NCBI GenBank assembly: GCA_013289985.1
Contig: JABCYW010000002.1
Location: forward strand, 82,969 to 146,968
Source: Betaproteobacteria bacterium
Lineage (GTDB): Bacteria > Pseudomonadota > Gammaproteobacteria > Burkholderiales > Burkholderiaceae_C
Length of the DNA stretch: 64,000 bases
Direction of reading: 5' to 3'
In this document: in pieces, positions 50,599 through 59,840 of the stretch
Position numbering within the stretch: the first letter of the stretch is position 1
Layout: each line of letters begins with the position of its first letter
Translations under genes and position numbers: made by a program
Notes under the pieces: generated by a model
What the model was told of the DNA's origin: nothing
Seen by the model: the letters and a program-made list of their open reading frames with translations, nothing else
Databases searched by the model: none

Positions 50599-50860
50599 GG
50601 ATATTGGCTCGCGGGGCGTTCCGATACTCGCGTCCGGTGAGTATTTGCAGGGAATGTATCCGGAGGTTTCGGCCGGGCAGGAAGGGACGCGGAGGAACTG
50701 TCTCGCAGGGCGCCGCGATGCGACATACTTCGCATTTCGCGGGGTTATCCGGCGATTGGCCGCTGGCAATCGCGCTAGGATCCACGGTCAACTGGTCAAT
50801 ATATGAACCAGATTCCGCCGCCTTTGGCGCCGACTGTTCAGCGACCATAAAGAGCTTGGG

Positions 50861-52852
50861 ATGACGACGAAAGATCAATCGCTGGTACCCGCCCTCGACG
50901 CCCTGGCCAACTGGCGCCAGTCGCTGGCGCGCGAACTGTCGAGTCTCGCCAGGTTCTTCACCAGCAACGACCTGCTGTCGGCGCCGTCCGCCGACATCGC
51001 CGAGTCGCTGCGCCAGCGCCTGCTGTCCGACAAGCTCGTGGTGGCCTTCGTCGCCGAGTTCTCGCGCGGCAAGTCCGAGCTGATCAACGCCATCTTCTTC
51101 GCCGACACCGGCCGCCGCATCCTGCCCGCTTCGCCCGGCCGCACCACCATGTGCCCGGTGGAACTGGCCTGGGACGAGAAGGACCAGCCCATGCTGGACC
51201 TGCTGCCCATCGACACCCGCCGCGAAGGCCAGTCGCTGACCGAACTGCGCGCCAGCCGCGAAGGCTGGAAGCGCGTGCCGCTCGATCCGTCCAATCCCGA
51301 CGCGCTGGCCGCGTCGCTGTCCGAGGTCACCCACACCCGCAAGGTGACGCCCGACGTCGCCCGCGAGCTGGGCCTGTGGTCGGACACCGACCCCGAGGAC
51401 AACCCGCCGCTGGACGACGACGGCCACGTCGAGGTGCCGGCCTGGCGCCACGCGATGATCAACTACCCCCACCCGCTGCTGGCGCGCGGGCTGGTGGTGC
51501 TCGACACGCCGGGCCTGAACGCCATCGGTACCGAGCCCGAGCTGACGCTGGGCCTGCTGCCCGGCGCGCACGCCGCGCTGTTCCTGCTGGGCGCCGACGC
51601 CGGCGTCACCAAGTCCGACCTGTCGGTGTGGAACGAGCACCTGGGCGGCCAGTCCATGGCCTGCTTCGTGGTGCTCAACAAGGTCGACATGCTGGCCGAC
51701 CCGCTGCACACCGACGAGCAGAACGAGGCACTGGTACAGAAGCAATGCGAGGTCACCGCGCAGACGCTGCAGATGCCGCGCGATCGCGTGTTCCCCGTGT
51801 CCGCGCGCCTCGCGCTGCACGCGCGCCTGAACGGCAACGACGCAGATCTCGCCAAGAGCCGGCTGCCGCAGCTGGAAGAGGCGCTCACCAACGAACTCCT
51901 GCCGGCGCGCCAGCAGGTGCTCACGCATGCGCTGGTGCAGGGCGTCGAGTCGCTGCGCGCCCAGGTCAACGCGAGGCTGCGCGACCAGCGCCGCCAGAAT
52001 TCCGAACAACTGCTGGAACTGCGCGGCCTGCGCGGCAAGAGCGGGGCGCGCGTGCGCCACCTGCTCGACCGCGTGCAGGAAGACGCCGCCGAGTTCGAGC
52101 GCTGCGTCACGCGCCTGACCGCGCTGCGCGCCGTGCAGACGCGCCTGCTGCGCGACACGCAGAACCAGCTGTCCAGCGAACGCATCCGCGCCGAGGTCAA
52201 GCAGCTGCAGTCGGCGCTGAACTCCGGCTGGCTGCACCTGGGCGCACGCCAGGCCTTCCTGGGCATGTGCGACAAGCTGCGCCACGCGTTGTCCGACTCC
52301 GAGGTCACCACGGCCGAGGCGCGCGAGATGCTGCAAGGCACCTTCCGCCAGCTCAACGCCGAGTTCGGCTTCTCGCTGTCCATCGCGCTGCCGCCCGAGC
52401 TGGCCACGCACCGCGAAGACCTGGCGGCCATCGAACGCGGCTACAACCGCTACTTCGGCCTGAGCGAGACGCTGCGCATGGCGTCGTCGGCGTTCAAGGA
52501 ACGCTTCGTGCGCATGCTCGTCTCGAAGCTGCGCGTCGTCTTCGAGACGGCCGCGCGCGACATCGAGCTGTGGAACCAGGCCGCCAGCGCGCAGATGGAA
52601 GCCCAGCTGCGCGACCGCCGCCGCAGCTTCCGCAAGCGCCGCGAGTCGCTGGAGCGCATCCAGCAGGCCGCGGGCGACCTGGAAGAACGCGTGCTCGACG
52701 TCGAGGCGCAATCCGCGCGCATCGAGGCGCTGATCACCGACGTGTCGCTGCGCTGCGAGACGCTGGCCGTCATCGCCCGCCGCGGGCCCACGGGCATCGA
52801 GTCCGAGCACATCGAGATCCCGTTCGACGCGTCGGCCGCCGCGGCGGTCTGA
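50861..52852 (+). CDS. Dynamin-family GTPase
   Basis: 663-aa bacterial dynamin-like protein. The P-loop is AEFSRGKSELINA (about residues 67-79), where the usual first Gly is Ala. G2 is likely the Thr pair in GRTTMCPVEL, G3 is VVLDTPGLNAIG (about 213-224) and G4 VVLNKVDML (about 269-277). The C-terminal half is long helices rich in Arg/Gln/Leu, as in dynamin stalks (e.g. about 365-430 and 565-630). Such proteins remodel membranes or respond to membrane stress. It stands alone, with a 262-bp upstream region and a palindromic element right after the stop. Confidence 0.87.
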   Translation: MTTKDQSLVPALDALANWRQSLARELSSLARFFTSNDLLSAPSADIAESLRQRLLSDKLVVAFVAEFSRGKSELINAIFFADTGRRILPASPGRTTMCPVELAWDEKDQPMLDLLPIDTRREGQSLTELRASREGWKRVPLDPSNPDALAASLSEVTHTRKVTPDVARELGLWSDTDPEDNPPLDDDGHVEVPAWRHAMINYPHPLLARGLVVLDTPGLNAIGTEPELTLGLLPGAHAALFLLGADAGVTKSDLSVWNEHLGGQSMACFVVLNKVDMLADPLHTDEQNEALVQKQCEVTAQTLQMPRDRVFPVSARLALHARLNGNDADLAKSRLPQLEEALTNELLPARQQVLTHALVQGVESLRAQVNARLRDQRRQNSEQLLELRGLRGKSGARVRHLLDRVQEDAAEFERCVTRLTALRAVQTRLLRDTQNQLSSERIRAEVKQLQSALNSGWLHLGARQAFLGMCDKLRHALSDSEVTTAEAREMLQGTFRQLNAEFGFSLSIALPPELATHREDLAAIERGYNRYFGLSETLRMASSAFKERFVRMLVSKLRVVFETAARDIELWNQAASAQMEAQLRDRRRSFRKRRESLERIQQAAGDLEERVLDVEAQSARIEALITDVSLRCETLAVIARRGPTGIESEHIEIPFDASAAAAV

Positions 52853-52855
52853 CCG

Positions 52856-52962
52856 AGGGGTCTGGCATCTCTGCCGTACCCGGCGGCAATGCCTGACCCC
52901 GAACGTGAGCGGGGATCGGGGTCAGGCATTGCCTGCGAGTACGCAGGAGATGCCAGACCCCT
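52856..52962. repeat. Cloverleaf palindromic element, copy B
   Basis: 107-bp element starting 4 bp after the GTPase stop. Outer stem AGGGGTCTGGCATCTC (52856-52871) pairs perfectly with 52947-52962. Centre stem GGCAATGCCTGACCCCGA (52885-52902) pairs perfectly with 52916-52933. The two side arms are only 13 nt each (52872-52884 with GCCG/CGGC, and 52934-52946 with TGCG/CGCA) but are still self-complementary. Same block order as copy A with much shorter arms. Confidence 0.9.
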
Positions 52963-52977
52963 GAGGCATCATTCGGC

Positions 52978-54177
52978 ATGGATCTCTTTTCAGCCGACGC
53001 CGATCGGCCTCCCTTCATCGCCCGCGAGATGACGCCCGCGTGGAACGCGCTGCCGTTCGCCGAGCGCGTCATCCAGTGGCAACGCGCGCACGGACGCGCC
53101 GGCCTGCTGTGGCAGCTCACGCGCGATCCGTACCGCGTGTGGCTGTCCGAGATCATGCTGCAGCAGACGCAGGTGACCACGGTATTGGGCTACTACGAGC
53201 GCTTCCTTCAGCGCTTTCCCACGGTGGCCGCGCTGGCGGCCGCGCCGTCGGAGGAGGTGCTCGCGCTGTGGAGCGGCCTGGGCTACTACGCCCGTGCCCG
53301 CAACCTGCACAAGTGCGCGCAGGCCGTGGCCGCCGATCATGGCGGCGAGTTTCCGCGGACCGCGGCGGAGCTCGCCGAACTGCCCGGCATCGGCCGATCG
53401 ACCGCCGCGGCGATCGCCGCGTTCTGCTTCGGCGAGCGCGCGGCCATCCTCGACGGCAACGTCAAGCGCGTGCTCACGCGCGTGCTCGCGTACGAACGCG
53501 ACATCGCGCAGGCGGCGTCGGAGAAGGCCTTGTGGGCCATCGCCTCCGACCTGCTGCCGGAGGCGCCCGCCGGCGAGCCGCTGCACGCCGCGATGGCCAC
53601 GTACACGCAGGGCCTGATGGATCTCGGCGCGACGGTCTGCACGATCCGCCGGCCGGCGTGCGACGCCTGCCCCGCGAACGCGATGTGCGAGGGACGCGCG
53701 AGCGGCGCGCCGGAGAAGTTCCCCGTCAAGACGCGCAAGCTGAAGCGCGGCAAGCGCGCGAGCGTGCTGCTGTGGCTGCAGCACGCGGATCGCGTCTGGC
53801 TGGTGCGGCGCGCCGACGCGGGCGTCTGGGCGCAGCTGTGGTCGCTGCCGGAGTTCGACACCGCGGTGGCGCTGGAACGCGCGGTCGAGCACTGGCCCGG
53901 CACGCTGGAATGGCTGGCGCCGTTCAAGCACGTGCTGACGCACTTCGACTGGATGCTGCAGCCGCTGCGGCTGCAGTGGCACGGATCGCCATCGGACGAG
54001 CAGCAGCGAGAGATCGCGGCGCTGGCCGCGGTGAACCCGTCGACGAAGGCCGACGCGGACGAGCTCGACCGCAGCATCACGCCCGCGAGCACGGCGGGGC
54101 GCTGGTTCACGCGCGAGGAGCTCGATTCGGTGGGGATCCCGGCGCCGATACGCAAGCTGCTCGACGCCGTGCTCTGA
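52978..54177 (+). CDS. mutY: Adenine DNA glycosylase
   Basis: Removes adenine mispaired with 8-oxoguanine (399 aa). N-terminal domain: MLQQTQVTTVLGYYERFLQ (catalytic Glu region just before it), helix-hairpin-helix LPGIGRSTAAAIAAF (about residues 138-152) with the following catalytic Asp in AILDGNVKRV. The [4Fe-4S] cluster is C-x6-C-x2-C-x5-C (CTIRRPACDACPANAMC, about 221-237). A C-terminal MutT-like domain recognises 8-oxoG. Begins 15 bp after the palindromic element. Confidence 0.96.
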   Translation: MDLFSADADRPPFIAREMTPAWNALPFAERVIQWQRAHGRAGLLWQLTRDPYRVWLSEIMLQQTQVTTVLGYYERFLQRFPTVAALAAAPSEEVLALWSGLGYYARARNLHKCAQAVAADHGGEFPRTAAELAELPGIGRSTAAAIAAFCFGERAAILDGNVKRVLTRVLAYERDIAQAASEKALWAIASDLLPEAPAGEPLHAAMATYTQGLMDLGATVCTIRRPACDACPANAMCEGRASGAPEKFPVKTRKLKRGKRASVLLWLQHADRVWLVRRADAGVWAQLWSLPEFDTAVALERAVEHWPGTLEWLAPFKHVLTHFDWMLQPLRLQWHGSPSDEQQREIAALAAVNPSTKADADELDRSITPASTAGRWFTREELDSVGIPAPIRKLLDAVL

Positions 54178-54202
54178 AGGCCCGGAAACCCCTCGTCGCT
54201 GC

Positions 54203-55126
54203 CTACTCGTTGGCGTCCAGCTCGCGATGGCGCAGCAGCGTGGAGACGTCGGGCGCGAAGCGCTGCGCCAGCGTCTCGGCCATGAACACCGAGCGGTGCT
54301 GGCCGCCGGTGCAGCCGATGGCCACGGTGAGGTAGCTGCGCTGGTCGTCCTCGAAGTTGGGCAGCCAGCGGCGCAGGAAGACCTCGATCTGCGCGAGCAT
54401 CTCCATCACCTCGGGCTGCTCGCGCAGGTAGTTGGCGACGTCGGCGTCGCGGCCGGTGAGCGGGCGCAGCTCGCGCAGGTAGTACGGGTTGGGCAGCACG
54501 CGCACGTCGAACACCATGTCGGCGTCCAGCGGCACGCCGCGCTTGAACGCGAACGACTCGAAGACCAGCGACAGCTGGCTGGCGTGCGCGCCGACGAGGT
54601 CGCGCATCCAGCGGCGCAGCTGCACCGGGCGCAGCTGGCTGGTGTCGAGGATGGTGGAGCGCGCGCGGATGCCGGCCAGCAGCTCGCGCTCGAGCTCGAT
54701 GGCCTCGATCAGCGCGCGGTGGCCGTCGGCGTCGTGGAGGCCCTTGGACAGCGGGTGCGGGCGGCGCGTCTCGGAATAGCGGCGCACCAGCGTGTCGGTG
54801 CTGGCGTCGAGGAACACCGGGCGCACCTTCACGCCCACGCTGCGCAGGCTCTCCAGCAGCGGCACCAGGCGCGGCAGCGAGCCGGCGGTGCGCACGTCCA
54901 CCGCCACGGCCACGCGACGCGCCGAGCGCTCGCTTTCCAGGCGCAGGAACTCGGGCAGCAGCTCCGGCGGCAGGTTGTCGACGCAGAAGAAGCCGGCGTC
55001 CTCCAGCGCATGCAGCGCGATGGACTTGCCCGAGCCCGAGATGCCGGTGACGAGCACGATCTCGCGCGCGCCTTGGGTGCCGGCGGCGGGGCTGTCGGGA
55101 ACGAGGTCGTCAGGGTCGGCGCTCAT
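54203..55126 (-). CDS. rapZ: RNase adapter protein RapZ
   Basis: P-loop nucleotide-binding protein (307 aa); in E. coli it guides RNase E to the GlmZ small RNA controlling glucosamine-6-phosphate synthesis. Walker A is GISGSGKS (about residues 28-35). Family segments include [18 protein letters not shown] and the C-terminal [18 protein letters not shown]. The ATG at 55126 (MSADPDD) has AAGGA upstream and overlaps recN by 17 bp. The more usual neighbours hprK/ptsN are absent. Confidence 0.93.
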   Translation of the reverse strand: MSADPDDLVPDSPAAGTQGAREIVLVTGISGSGKSIALHALEDAGFFCVDNLPPELLPEFLRLESERSARRVAVAVDVRTAGSLPRLVPLLESLRSVGVKVRPVFLDASTDTLVRRYSETRRPHPLSKGLHDADGHRALIEAIELERELLAGIRARSTILDTSQLRPVQLRRWMRDLVGAHASQLSLVFESFAFKRGVPLDADMVFDVRVLPNPYYLRELRPLTGRDADVANYLREQPEVMEMLAQIEVFLRRWLPNFEDDQRSYLTVAIGCTGGQHRSVFMAETLAQRFAPDVSTLLRHRELDANE

Positions 55127-56849
55127 GTCTTGTCCTTGCAGGCGTGGCCGCACTGTCCACCGCCACGGCCTGCGCGATCAGTTCCTGCGCGTGCGCCAGG
55201 CTCGTGCCCGAGCTGCGTTCGCCGCCCAGCATGCGCGCCACCTCGGCCACGCGGGCCTCGCCGGCCAGCGGCGTGACCTGGCTGGTGGTGGTGCCGCCCG
55301 CGCTGCGCTTGGCGACGACGAAATGGTGGTCGCCGCAGGCCGCGACCTGCGGCAGGTGGGTGACGGCCATCACCTGCACGTGGCGGCCCAGCCGCTTCAT
55401 GAGCCGGCCCACCGAATCGGCCACGGTGCCGCCGACGCCGGCATCGATCTCGTCGAAGATGAGCGTGCCCACGCCGGCCGTGGCGCCGCGTGCGGCAGCG
55501 CTGCCGTCGGCGGCTGTGGACGACTGCGCCGCCGTCACCGCGATGGCCAGCGCCAGGCGCGACAGCTCGCCGCCCGAGGCCACCTTGGCCAGCGGCCGCG
55601 GCGTGCTGCCCGCATGGCCGGCCACGAGGAACTCCACCGTCTCGGCGCCGTAGGACTGCGGCGAGTCCTGCGCCACGAGCGCCACGTCGAAGCGACCGCC
55701 GGCCATGCCCAGCTGCTGCATCGCCTCGGTGATGCGGCCGGCCATCTGCGGCGCCGCCGTCGCGCGGCGCGCGCTCACGCGCTTCGCCTCCGCGCGCCAG
55801 CGCGCGAGGGCGTCGTCCACGCGCTTCTGCAGGCCGGCCAGGTCGGCGGCCGCGTCGAGCGCGGCCAGCGCCGCCTTCCATTCGCCCCACAGCGTGGCCA
55901 GGTCTTCGGGCGAACGGCGGAAGCGGCGCGCGAGGCTCATCCAGGCGGACATGCGCTCGTCGAGCTCGGACAGGCGCTGCGGATCGAGGTCGGCGCGGTT
56001 GAGGTAGCTGGCCAGGCTGTGCGCCGCGTCCTGCAGCTGCAGCTCGGCGCCGTCCAGCGCCTCGATGACGGGCGCCAGCGCCGGATCGTAGTCGGCCACC
56101 TCGCGCAGCGCGGCCGCCGCGCGCGACACCAGCTTGAGCGCGTTGAGGTCGCCGTCGGACACCTCTTCCAGCGCCTGCTGCGTGGCCGTCATCAGCGACT
56201 GCGCGTGCGACAGGCGGCCGTGTTCGGCGGTGATGGCCTGCCACTCGTCGTCGGACGGCGACAGGCGCTCCACCTCGGCGAGCTGCCAGGCGAGGCGTTC
56301 GCGTTCGGTATCGAGCTCGCCCTGGCGCTCGCGCGCGCCGGCCAGCGCCGCGGTGGCCTGGGCCCACGCGGCGTGCGCGGCGGCCACCGGCGAGGCGTCG
56401 ATGCCAGCTTGCTCGTCGAGCAGCGCGCGCACGGCGGCCGGGCGGGTGAGGCTTTGCCAGGCGTGCTGGCCGTGGATGTCGATGAGGTGGTCGGCCACCT
56501 CGCGCAATTGCGTCAGCGTGGCGGCGCTGCCGTTGACGAACGCGCGGCTCTTGCCCTGGGCGTCGACCACGCGGCGCAGCAGCAGCGTCTCGTCGACGGC
56601 GAAGCCGGCCTCGTCGAGCCAGCCTGCAAGCGACGCCGGGGAGTCGAACTCGGCCGCGATCTCGCTGCGCGCGCAGCCCTCGCGCACCACGCCTGCATCG
56701 GCGCGCGCGCCGAGCGCCAGCTGCAGCGCGTCGATGAGGATGGACTTGCCGGCGCCCGTCTCGCCGGTGAGCACGGAGAAGCCGGCACCGAACTCGAGTT
56801 CGAGCGCATCGACGATGACGAAGTCTTTCAGCGACAGGCGACGCAGCAT
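55110..56849 (-). CDS. recN: DNA repair protein RecN
   Basis: SMC-like ATPase for double-strand break repair (579 aa). Walker A is [14 protein letters not shown] (about residues 29-42). A central coiled coil spans roughly 160-370. The signature and Walker B region [15 protein letters not shown] and [16 protein letters not shown] are at about 430-480. The short C-terminus ends in ARTRHERRP and overlaps rapZ. nadK lies upstream on the same strand, separated by 164 bp that hold palindromic element C. Confidence 0.95.
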   Translation of the reverse strand: MLRRLSLKDFVIVDALELEFGAGFSVLTGETGAGKSILIDALQLALGARADAGVVREGCARSEIAAEFDSPASLAGWLDEAGFAVDETLLLRRVVDAQGKSRAFVNGSAATLTQLREVADHLIDIHGQHAWQSLTRPAAVRALLDEQAGIDASPVAAAHAAWAQATAALAGARERQGELDTERERLAWQLAEVERLSPSDDEWQAITAEHGRLSHAQSLMTATQQALEEVSDGDLNALKLVSRAAAALREVADYDPALAPVIEALDGAELQLQDAAHSLASYLNRADLDPQRLSELDERMSAWMSLARRFRRSPEDLATLWGEWKAALAALDAAADLAGLQKRVDDALARWRAEAKRVSARRATAAPQMAGRITEAMQQLGMAGGRFDVALVAQDSPQSYGAETVEFLVAGHAGSTPRPLAKVASGGELSRLALAIAVTAAQSSTAADGSAAARGATAGVGTLIFDEIDAGVGGTVADSVGRLMKRLGRHVQVMAVTHLPQVAACGDHHFVVAKRSAGGTTTSQVTPLAGEARVAEVARMLGGERSSGTSLAHAQELIAQAVAVDSAATPARTRHERRP

Positions 56850-56915
56850 GGGGTCAGGATTGAAGGATGGATTTCGAGAGCATGCCGGGCCCCCGGCTCA
56901 TGCGGTGAGCCACGA

Positions 56916-57003
56916 AGGGGTCTGGCTCCGCAGGTGCCTGACCCCGATCGCGTCGAGACCTTGGTCCATGATCGGGGTCAGGCACCTGCGGAGCCAGACC
57001 CCT
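56916..57003. repeat. Palindromic element, copy C (34-bp perfect stem)
   Basis: Between nadK and recN. The 34-bp arm at 56916-56949 pairs without mismatch with 56970-57003, around a 20-nt loop. The arm reads AGGGGTCTGGC...TGCCTGACCCCGATC, so the outer and centre blocks of copies A and B are joined with no side arms. It lies 67 bp upstream of recN and 11 bp after nadK. Confidence 0.92.
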
Positions 57004-57013
57004 CCGCCCGCGC

Positions 57014-57886
57014 TCACGCCGTGCCCTCGTGCCAGTGCAGCTTGTTGCGCAGCGTGGCGTAGTAGCTCCAGCCGCGCGGATGCAGGAAGCGCGCCTTGTG
57101 CTCCGAGCGCTGCATGCGCACGGTGTCGCCCAGCAGCATGCTGGCCAGCCCGTGCATGTCGAAATTGGCGCTGGCCTCCTTGCCCTGCACCAGCTCCAGC
57201 AGCACCTCCTGGTCGTCGGGCAGCACGATGGGCCGGTTGGACAGCGTGTGCGAGGCCACGGGCACCATCGTCCAGCCGCCGATGCCAGGGTGCAGGATGG
57301 GGCCGCCGGCCGACAGCGCGTAGGCGGTGGAGCCGGTGGGCGAGGCCACGATCACGCCGTCGGAACGGATGTTGGCCACGTGGTCGGCGCCCACCGACAC
57401 GCGCACCTCGATCATGCTGGACGTGCTGCTGCGCACCACCACGTCGTTGAGCGCGAAGCCCTGGAAGATCTGCTCGCCGTCGCGCCAGACGCCGCCTTCG
57501 ATCATGGGGCGGCTCTCGGCCTCGTAGTCGCCCTTGATCATCGGGGCCAGCGCCTCGCGCCAGCCGTGCGCGGCGATGTCGGTGATGAAGCCGAGCCGGC
57601 CCTGGTTGATGCCGATCAGCGGGATGCCGTGGCGCGCCAGCTCGCGACCGATGCCCAGCATGGTGCCGTCGCCGCCCACCACCACCGCGAGGTCGCAGAC
57701 CTGGGCGAGCTCGTCGATGCGCATCGCGCCGTAGTCGCTCCAGTCGCTGTTCATGGCGGTGTCGTGATCCACCGACACCTCGACCCCGCTGCGCACCAGG
57801 AACTGCGCGATCTCCTCCAGGATGGGACGCACGCCCTGGGCCTGGTACTTGCCGAAGAGCGCCACGTGACGGAAGGGGGTCGACAT
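57014..57886 (-). CDS. nadK: NAD kinase
   Basis: Phosphorylates NAD+ to NADP+ (290 aa). The diphosphate-binding GGDGTMLG is at about residues 71-78, ALNDVVV (Asn-Asp/Glu pair) near 147, and GSTAYALSAGGPILHPG near 184-200. Start at ATG 57886 (MSTPFRHVALFGKY). Divergent from hrcA with a 123-bp gap. Confidence 0.95.
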   Translation of the reverse strand: MSTPFRHVALFGKYQAQGVRPILEEIAQFLVRSGVEVSVDHDTAMNSDWSDYGAMRIDELAQVCDLAVVVGGDGTMLGIGRELARHGIPLIGINQGRLGFITDIAAHGWREALAPMIKGDYEAESRPMIEGGVWRDGEQIFQGFALNDVVVRSSTSSMIEVRVSVGADHVANIRSDGVIVASPTGSTAYALSAGGPILHPGIGGWTMVPVASHTLSNRPIVLPDDQEVLLELVQGKEASANFDMHGLASMLLGDTVRMQRSEHKARFLHPRGWSYYATLRNKLHWHEGTA

Positions 57887-57996
57887 GCGATGAATTACAC
57901 CACAGCACCCCCTTGGCGGGCAGGCCGTCCGCCCAGGTAAACCGGGCGTTCTGCGGGCCGCGCGTCGAGCCGCCGCCGAGGTTGTCTGCCACTCCG

Positions 57997-58002
57997 TACA
58001 AT
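57997..58002 (+). promoter_or_regulatory. -10 box immediately upstream of hrcA
   Basis: TACAAT ends 7 nt before the hrcA ATG, so transcription would begin at or beside the start codon. There is no Shine-Dalgarno sequence. No CIRCE-type repeat is seen in this intergenic region. Confidence 0.45.
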
Positions 58003-58009
58003 CGGTCTC

Positions 58010-59047
58010 ATGCTCGACGAGCGCGCCAAGACACTGCTGAAGACCCTGGTTGAACGCTACATCGCCGACGGCCAGCCGGTGGGCTCGCGCACGCTCTCGC
58101 GCGCCTCGGGCCTGGAGCTGTCGCCGGCCACGATCCGCAACGTCATGGCCGACCTGGAAGAGCTGGGCCTCATCGTCAGCCCGCACACCTCGGCCGGCCG
58201 GGTGCCTACCGCCCGCGGCTACCGCGTGTTCGTCGACACCATGCTCACGGCGCGCCCGGTGGACGCCGAGACCACGCTGTCGCAGCTGCTCACCGAGATC
58301 GGCGGCTCGCGCGAGCTGCAGCCCGACCAGCCGCAGCGCGTCATCGCGCAGGCGGCCTCCATGCTGTCGAACCTGTCGAGCTTCGTGGGCGTCATCACGG
58401 CGCCGCGCCGCGCCAGCGTGTTCCGCCACATCGAGTTCCTGCGCCTGGGCGAGCGCCGCGTGCTGGTGATCCTGGTGGCGCCCGACGGCGACGTGCAGAA
58501 CCGCGTCATCATCACCGCCAACGACCACACGCAGCCGCAGCTCATCGAAGCCACGAACTTCCTGAATGCGCACTACGCGGGCATGTCCATCGACGACGTG
58601 CGCGAGCGCCTCAAGACCGAGGTGGAGGCGCTCAGCGCCGACATCGCCGGCCTGATGCGCGCCGCCGTGCAGGCCGGCAGCGACGCCATCGCCGAGAGCG
58701 ACGAGCAGGTGGTGGTGGCCGGCGAGCGCAACCTGCTGGGCGTGCAGGACCTGCACCACGACATGCGCAGCCTGCGCGACATGTTCGACGTGTTCGAGCA
58801 GAAGACCCAGCTGATGCGCCTGCTCGAGGGATCGAGCCGCGCCGAGGGCGTGCGCATCTTCATCGGCGGCGAGAGCCGCGTGGTGCCGTTCGAGGCGCTG
58901 TCGGTGGTGTCGTCGCCGTACGAGGTCGACGGCCAGGTGGTGGGCACGCTGGGCGTCATCGGCCCCACGCGCATGCCCTACGACCGCATGATCCAGATCG
59001 TCGACATCACGGCCAAGCTGGTGGGCAACGCGCTGTCGCAGCGCTAG
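58010..59047 (+). CDS. hrcA: Heat-inducible transcription repressor HrcA
   Basis: Repressor of chaperone genes that binds CIRCE operators (345 aa). The N-terminal winged helix covers about residues 1-75 ([46 protein letters not shown]). The rest is the HrcA effector and dimer domain ([26 protein letters not shown] at the end). The target chaperone genes are not in the window, and no CIRCE site is seen upstream, so this gene is not obviously autoregulated. Confidence 0.95.
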   Translation: MLDERAKTLLKTLVERYIADGQPVGSRTLSRASGLELSPATIRNVMADLEELGLIVSPHTSAGRVPTARGYRVFVDTMLTARPVDAETTLSQLLTEIGGSRELQPDQPQRVIAQAASMLSNLSSFVGVITAPRRASVFRHIEFLRLGERRVLVILVAPDGDVQNRVIITANDHTQPQLIEATNFLNAHYAGMSIDDVRERLKTEVEALSADIAGLMRAAVQAGSDAIAESDEQVVVAGERNLLGVQDLHHDMRSLRDMFDVFEQKTQLMRLLEGSSRAEGVRIFIGGESRVVPFEALSVVSSPYEVDGQVVGTLGVIGPTRMPYDRMIQIVDITAKLVGNALSQR

Positions 59048-59060
59048 TCGCAGGAATTCC

Positions 59061-59609
59061 TCAGAGGATCGCCGAGATCACCTTGGCCGGCGACGTGCCG
59101 GTCAGCGCCGCCACGCCCGCCGCCGCGCCGGCGAGGGTGGTCGCGTCGCCGAGCGCCCCCTGCGTCACGTCGGACACGTCCTTGGCGATCGCCGCCGGCA
59201 GGTCGATCGCCACCGCATGCACGGCGTTCTCCACGCCATTGGCCACGGCCTCGACCCCGTTGACAGCGGCGCTCACGCCGTTGGACACCAGGTGGATGCC
59301 GCCCTCGATCGCGTGCTCCACGCCCATGGCCGCGTCGGCCGCCATCTCGAACGGAAAGGCGATCACGTCCTCCACGCCATGCACCACGGCCAAGCCGCCG
59401 TTGGCCAGCGCCTGCATGGCCCGCGCGCTGAACGACACGGTCGCGCTCGCGGCGTCACCCACGGCCTCGCCGACATCCGCGACGCCATCGGCGATCTTGG
59501 ACGGAACGGCTTCGATCGCCTTCACGACCCCGCCGCCCGCGCTGCCGGAATTCAAGGCCGCATGGGGCAGGCCTGTCGATGACGTGGTGGACAGGTACAT
59601 GGGTGCCAT
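59061..59609 (-). CDS. Repetitive helical hypothetical protein
   Basis: 182-aa protein of unknown function. Its middle is a run of Ala/Val/Gly-rich amphipathic units with recurring NGV-x-AV and HGVE/NGVE motifs spaced about 7 or 11 residues (HGVEDVIAFPF; VSNGVSAAVNGVEAVANGVE). This suggests a long amphipathic helix, as in phasin- or LEA-like proteins. There is no clear signal peptide. Start uncertain: ATG 59609 has GGAG only 2 nt upstream, ATG 59600 has it 11 nt away. It converges with hrcA. Confidence 0.6.
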   Translation of the reverse strand: MAPMYLSTTSSTGLPHAALNSGSAGGGVVKAIEAVPSKIADGVADVGEAVGDAASATVSFSARAMQALANGGLAVVHGVEDVIAFPFEMAADAAMGVEHAIEGGIHLVSNGVSAAVNGVEAVANGVENAVHAVAIDLPAAIAKDVSDVTQGALGDATTLAGAAAGVAALTGTSPAKVISAIL

Positions 59610-59745
59610 TTCTCCAGATGTGTCACCGATGCTACGTTGGCTCCGCTTCTTCCAAGGGTCGAACAGACCCGGAAACGAGGCCGAGATCTTCGGGTCGATG
59701 GCTCGGGTCGCCGTCGAGCTGAGGCCTCGCCGGGCCGCGCGTCCG

Positions 59746-59751
59746 TACAAT
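59746..59751 (+). promoter_or_regulatory. -10 box of the tRNA (CAT) gene
   Basis: TACAAT, 11 bp before the first tRNA base, followed by a GC-rich discriminator as in stable-RNA promoters. The -35 is not clear. Confidence 0.5.
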
Positions 59752-59762
59752 CGCCGACTCGT

Positions 59763-59839
59763 GGGCCGTTAGCTCAGTTGGTTAGAGCAGAGGACTCATA
59801 ATCCTTTGGTCGACAGTTCAAGTCTGTCACGGCCTACCA
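59763..59839 (+). tRNA. tRNA with CAT anticodon (Met or Ile2)
   Basis: 77-nt cloverleaf: acceptor GGGCCGT / ACGGCCT, D arm GCTCAGTTGGTTAGAGC, anticodon stem GAGGA / TCCTT around CTCATAA (anticodon CAT at 59797-59799), T arm GACAGTTCAAGTCTGTC, discriminator A, encoded CCA. It is not the initiator type. The TTGGTCG variable region and TTCAAGTC T loop resemble E. coli tRNA-Ile2 (lysidine-modified CAT), so Met is not certain. Its 3' end forms the likely integration site of the element that follows. Confidence 0.93.
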
Positions 59840-59840
59840 T

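Noticed and set aside
50357..52810. Minus-strand open frame of 817 codons over mutM and the dynamin-like gene
   Set aside because: Antisense of two well-supported genes; composition is typical of GC-rich shadow frames.
57887..58009. CIRCE operator upstream of hrcA
   Set aside because: No TTAGCACTC-N9-GAGTGCTAA-like repeat is present in the gap.
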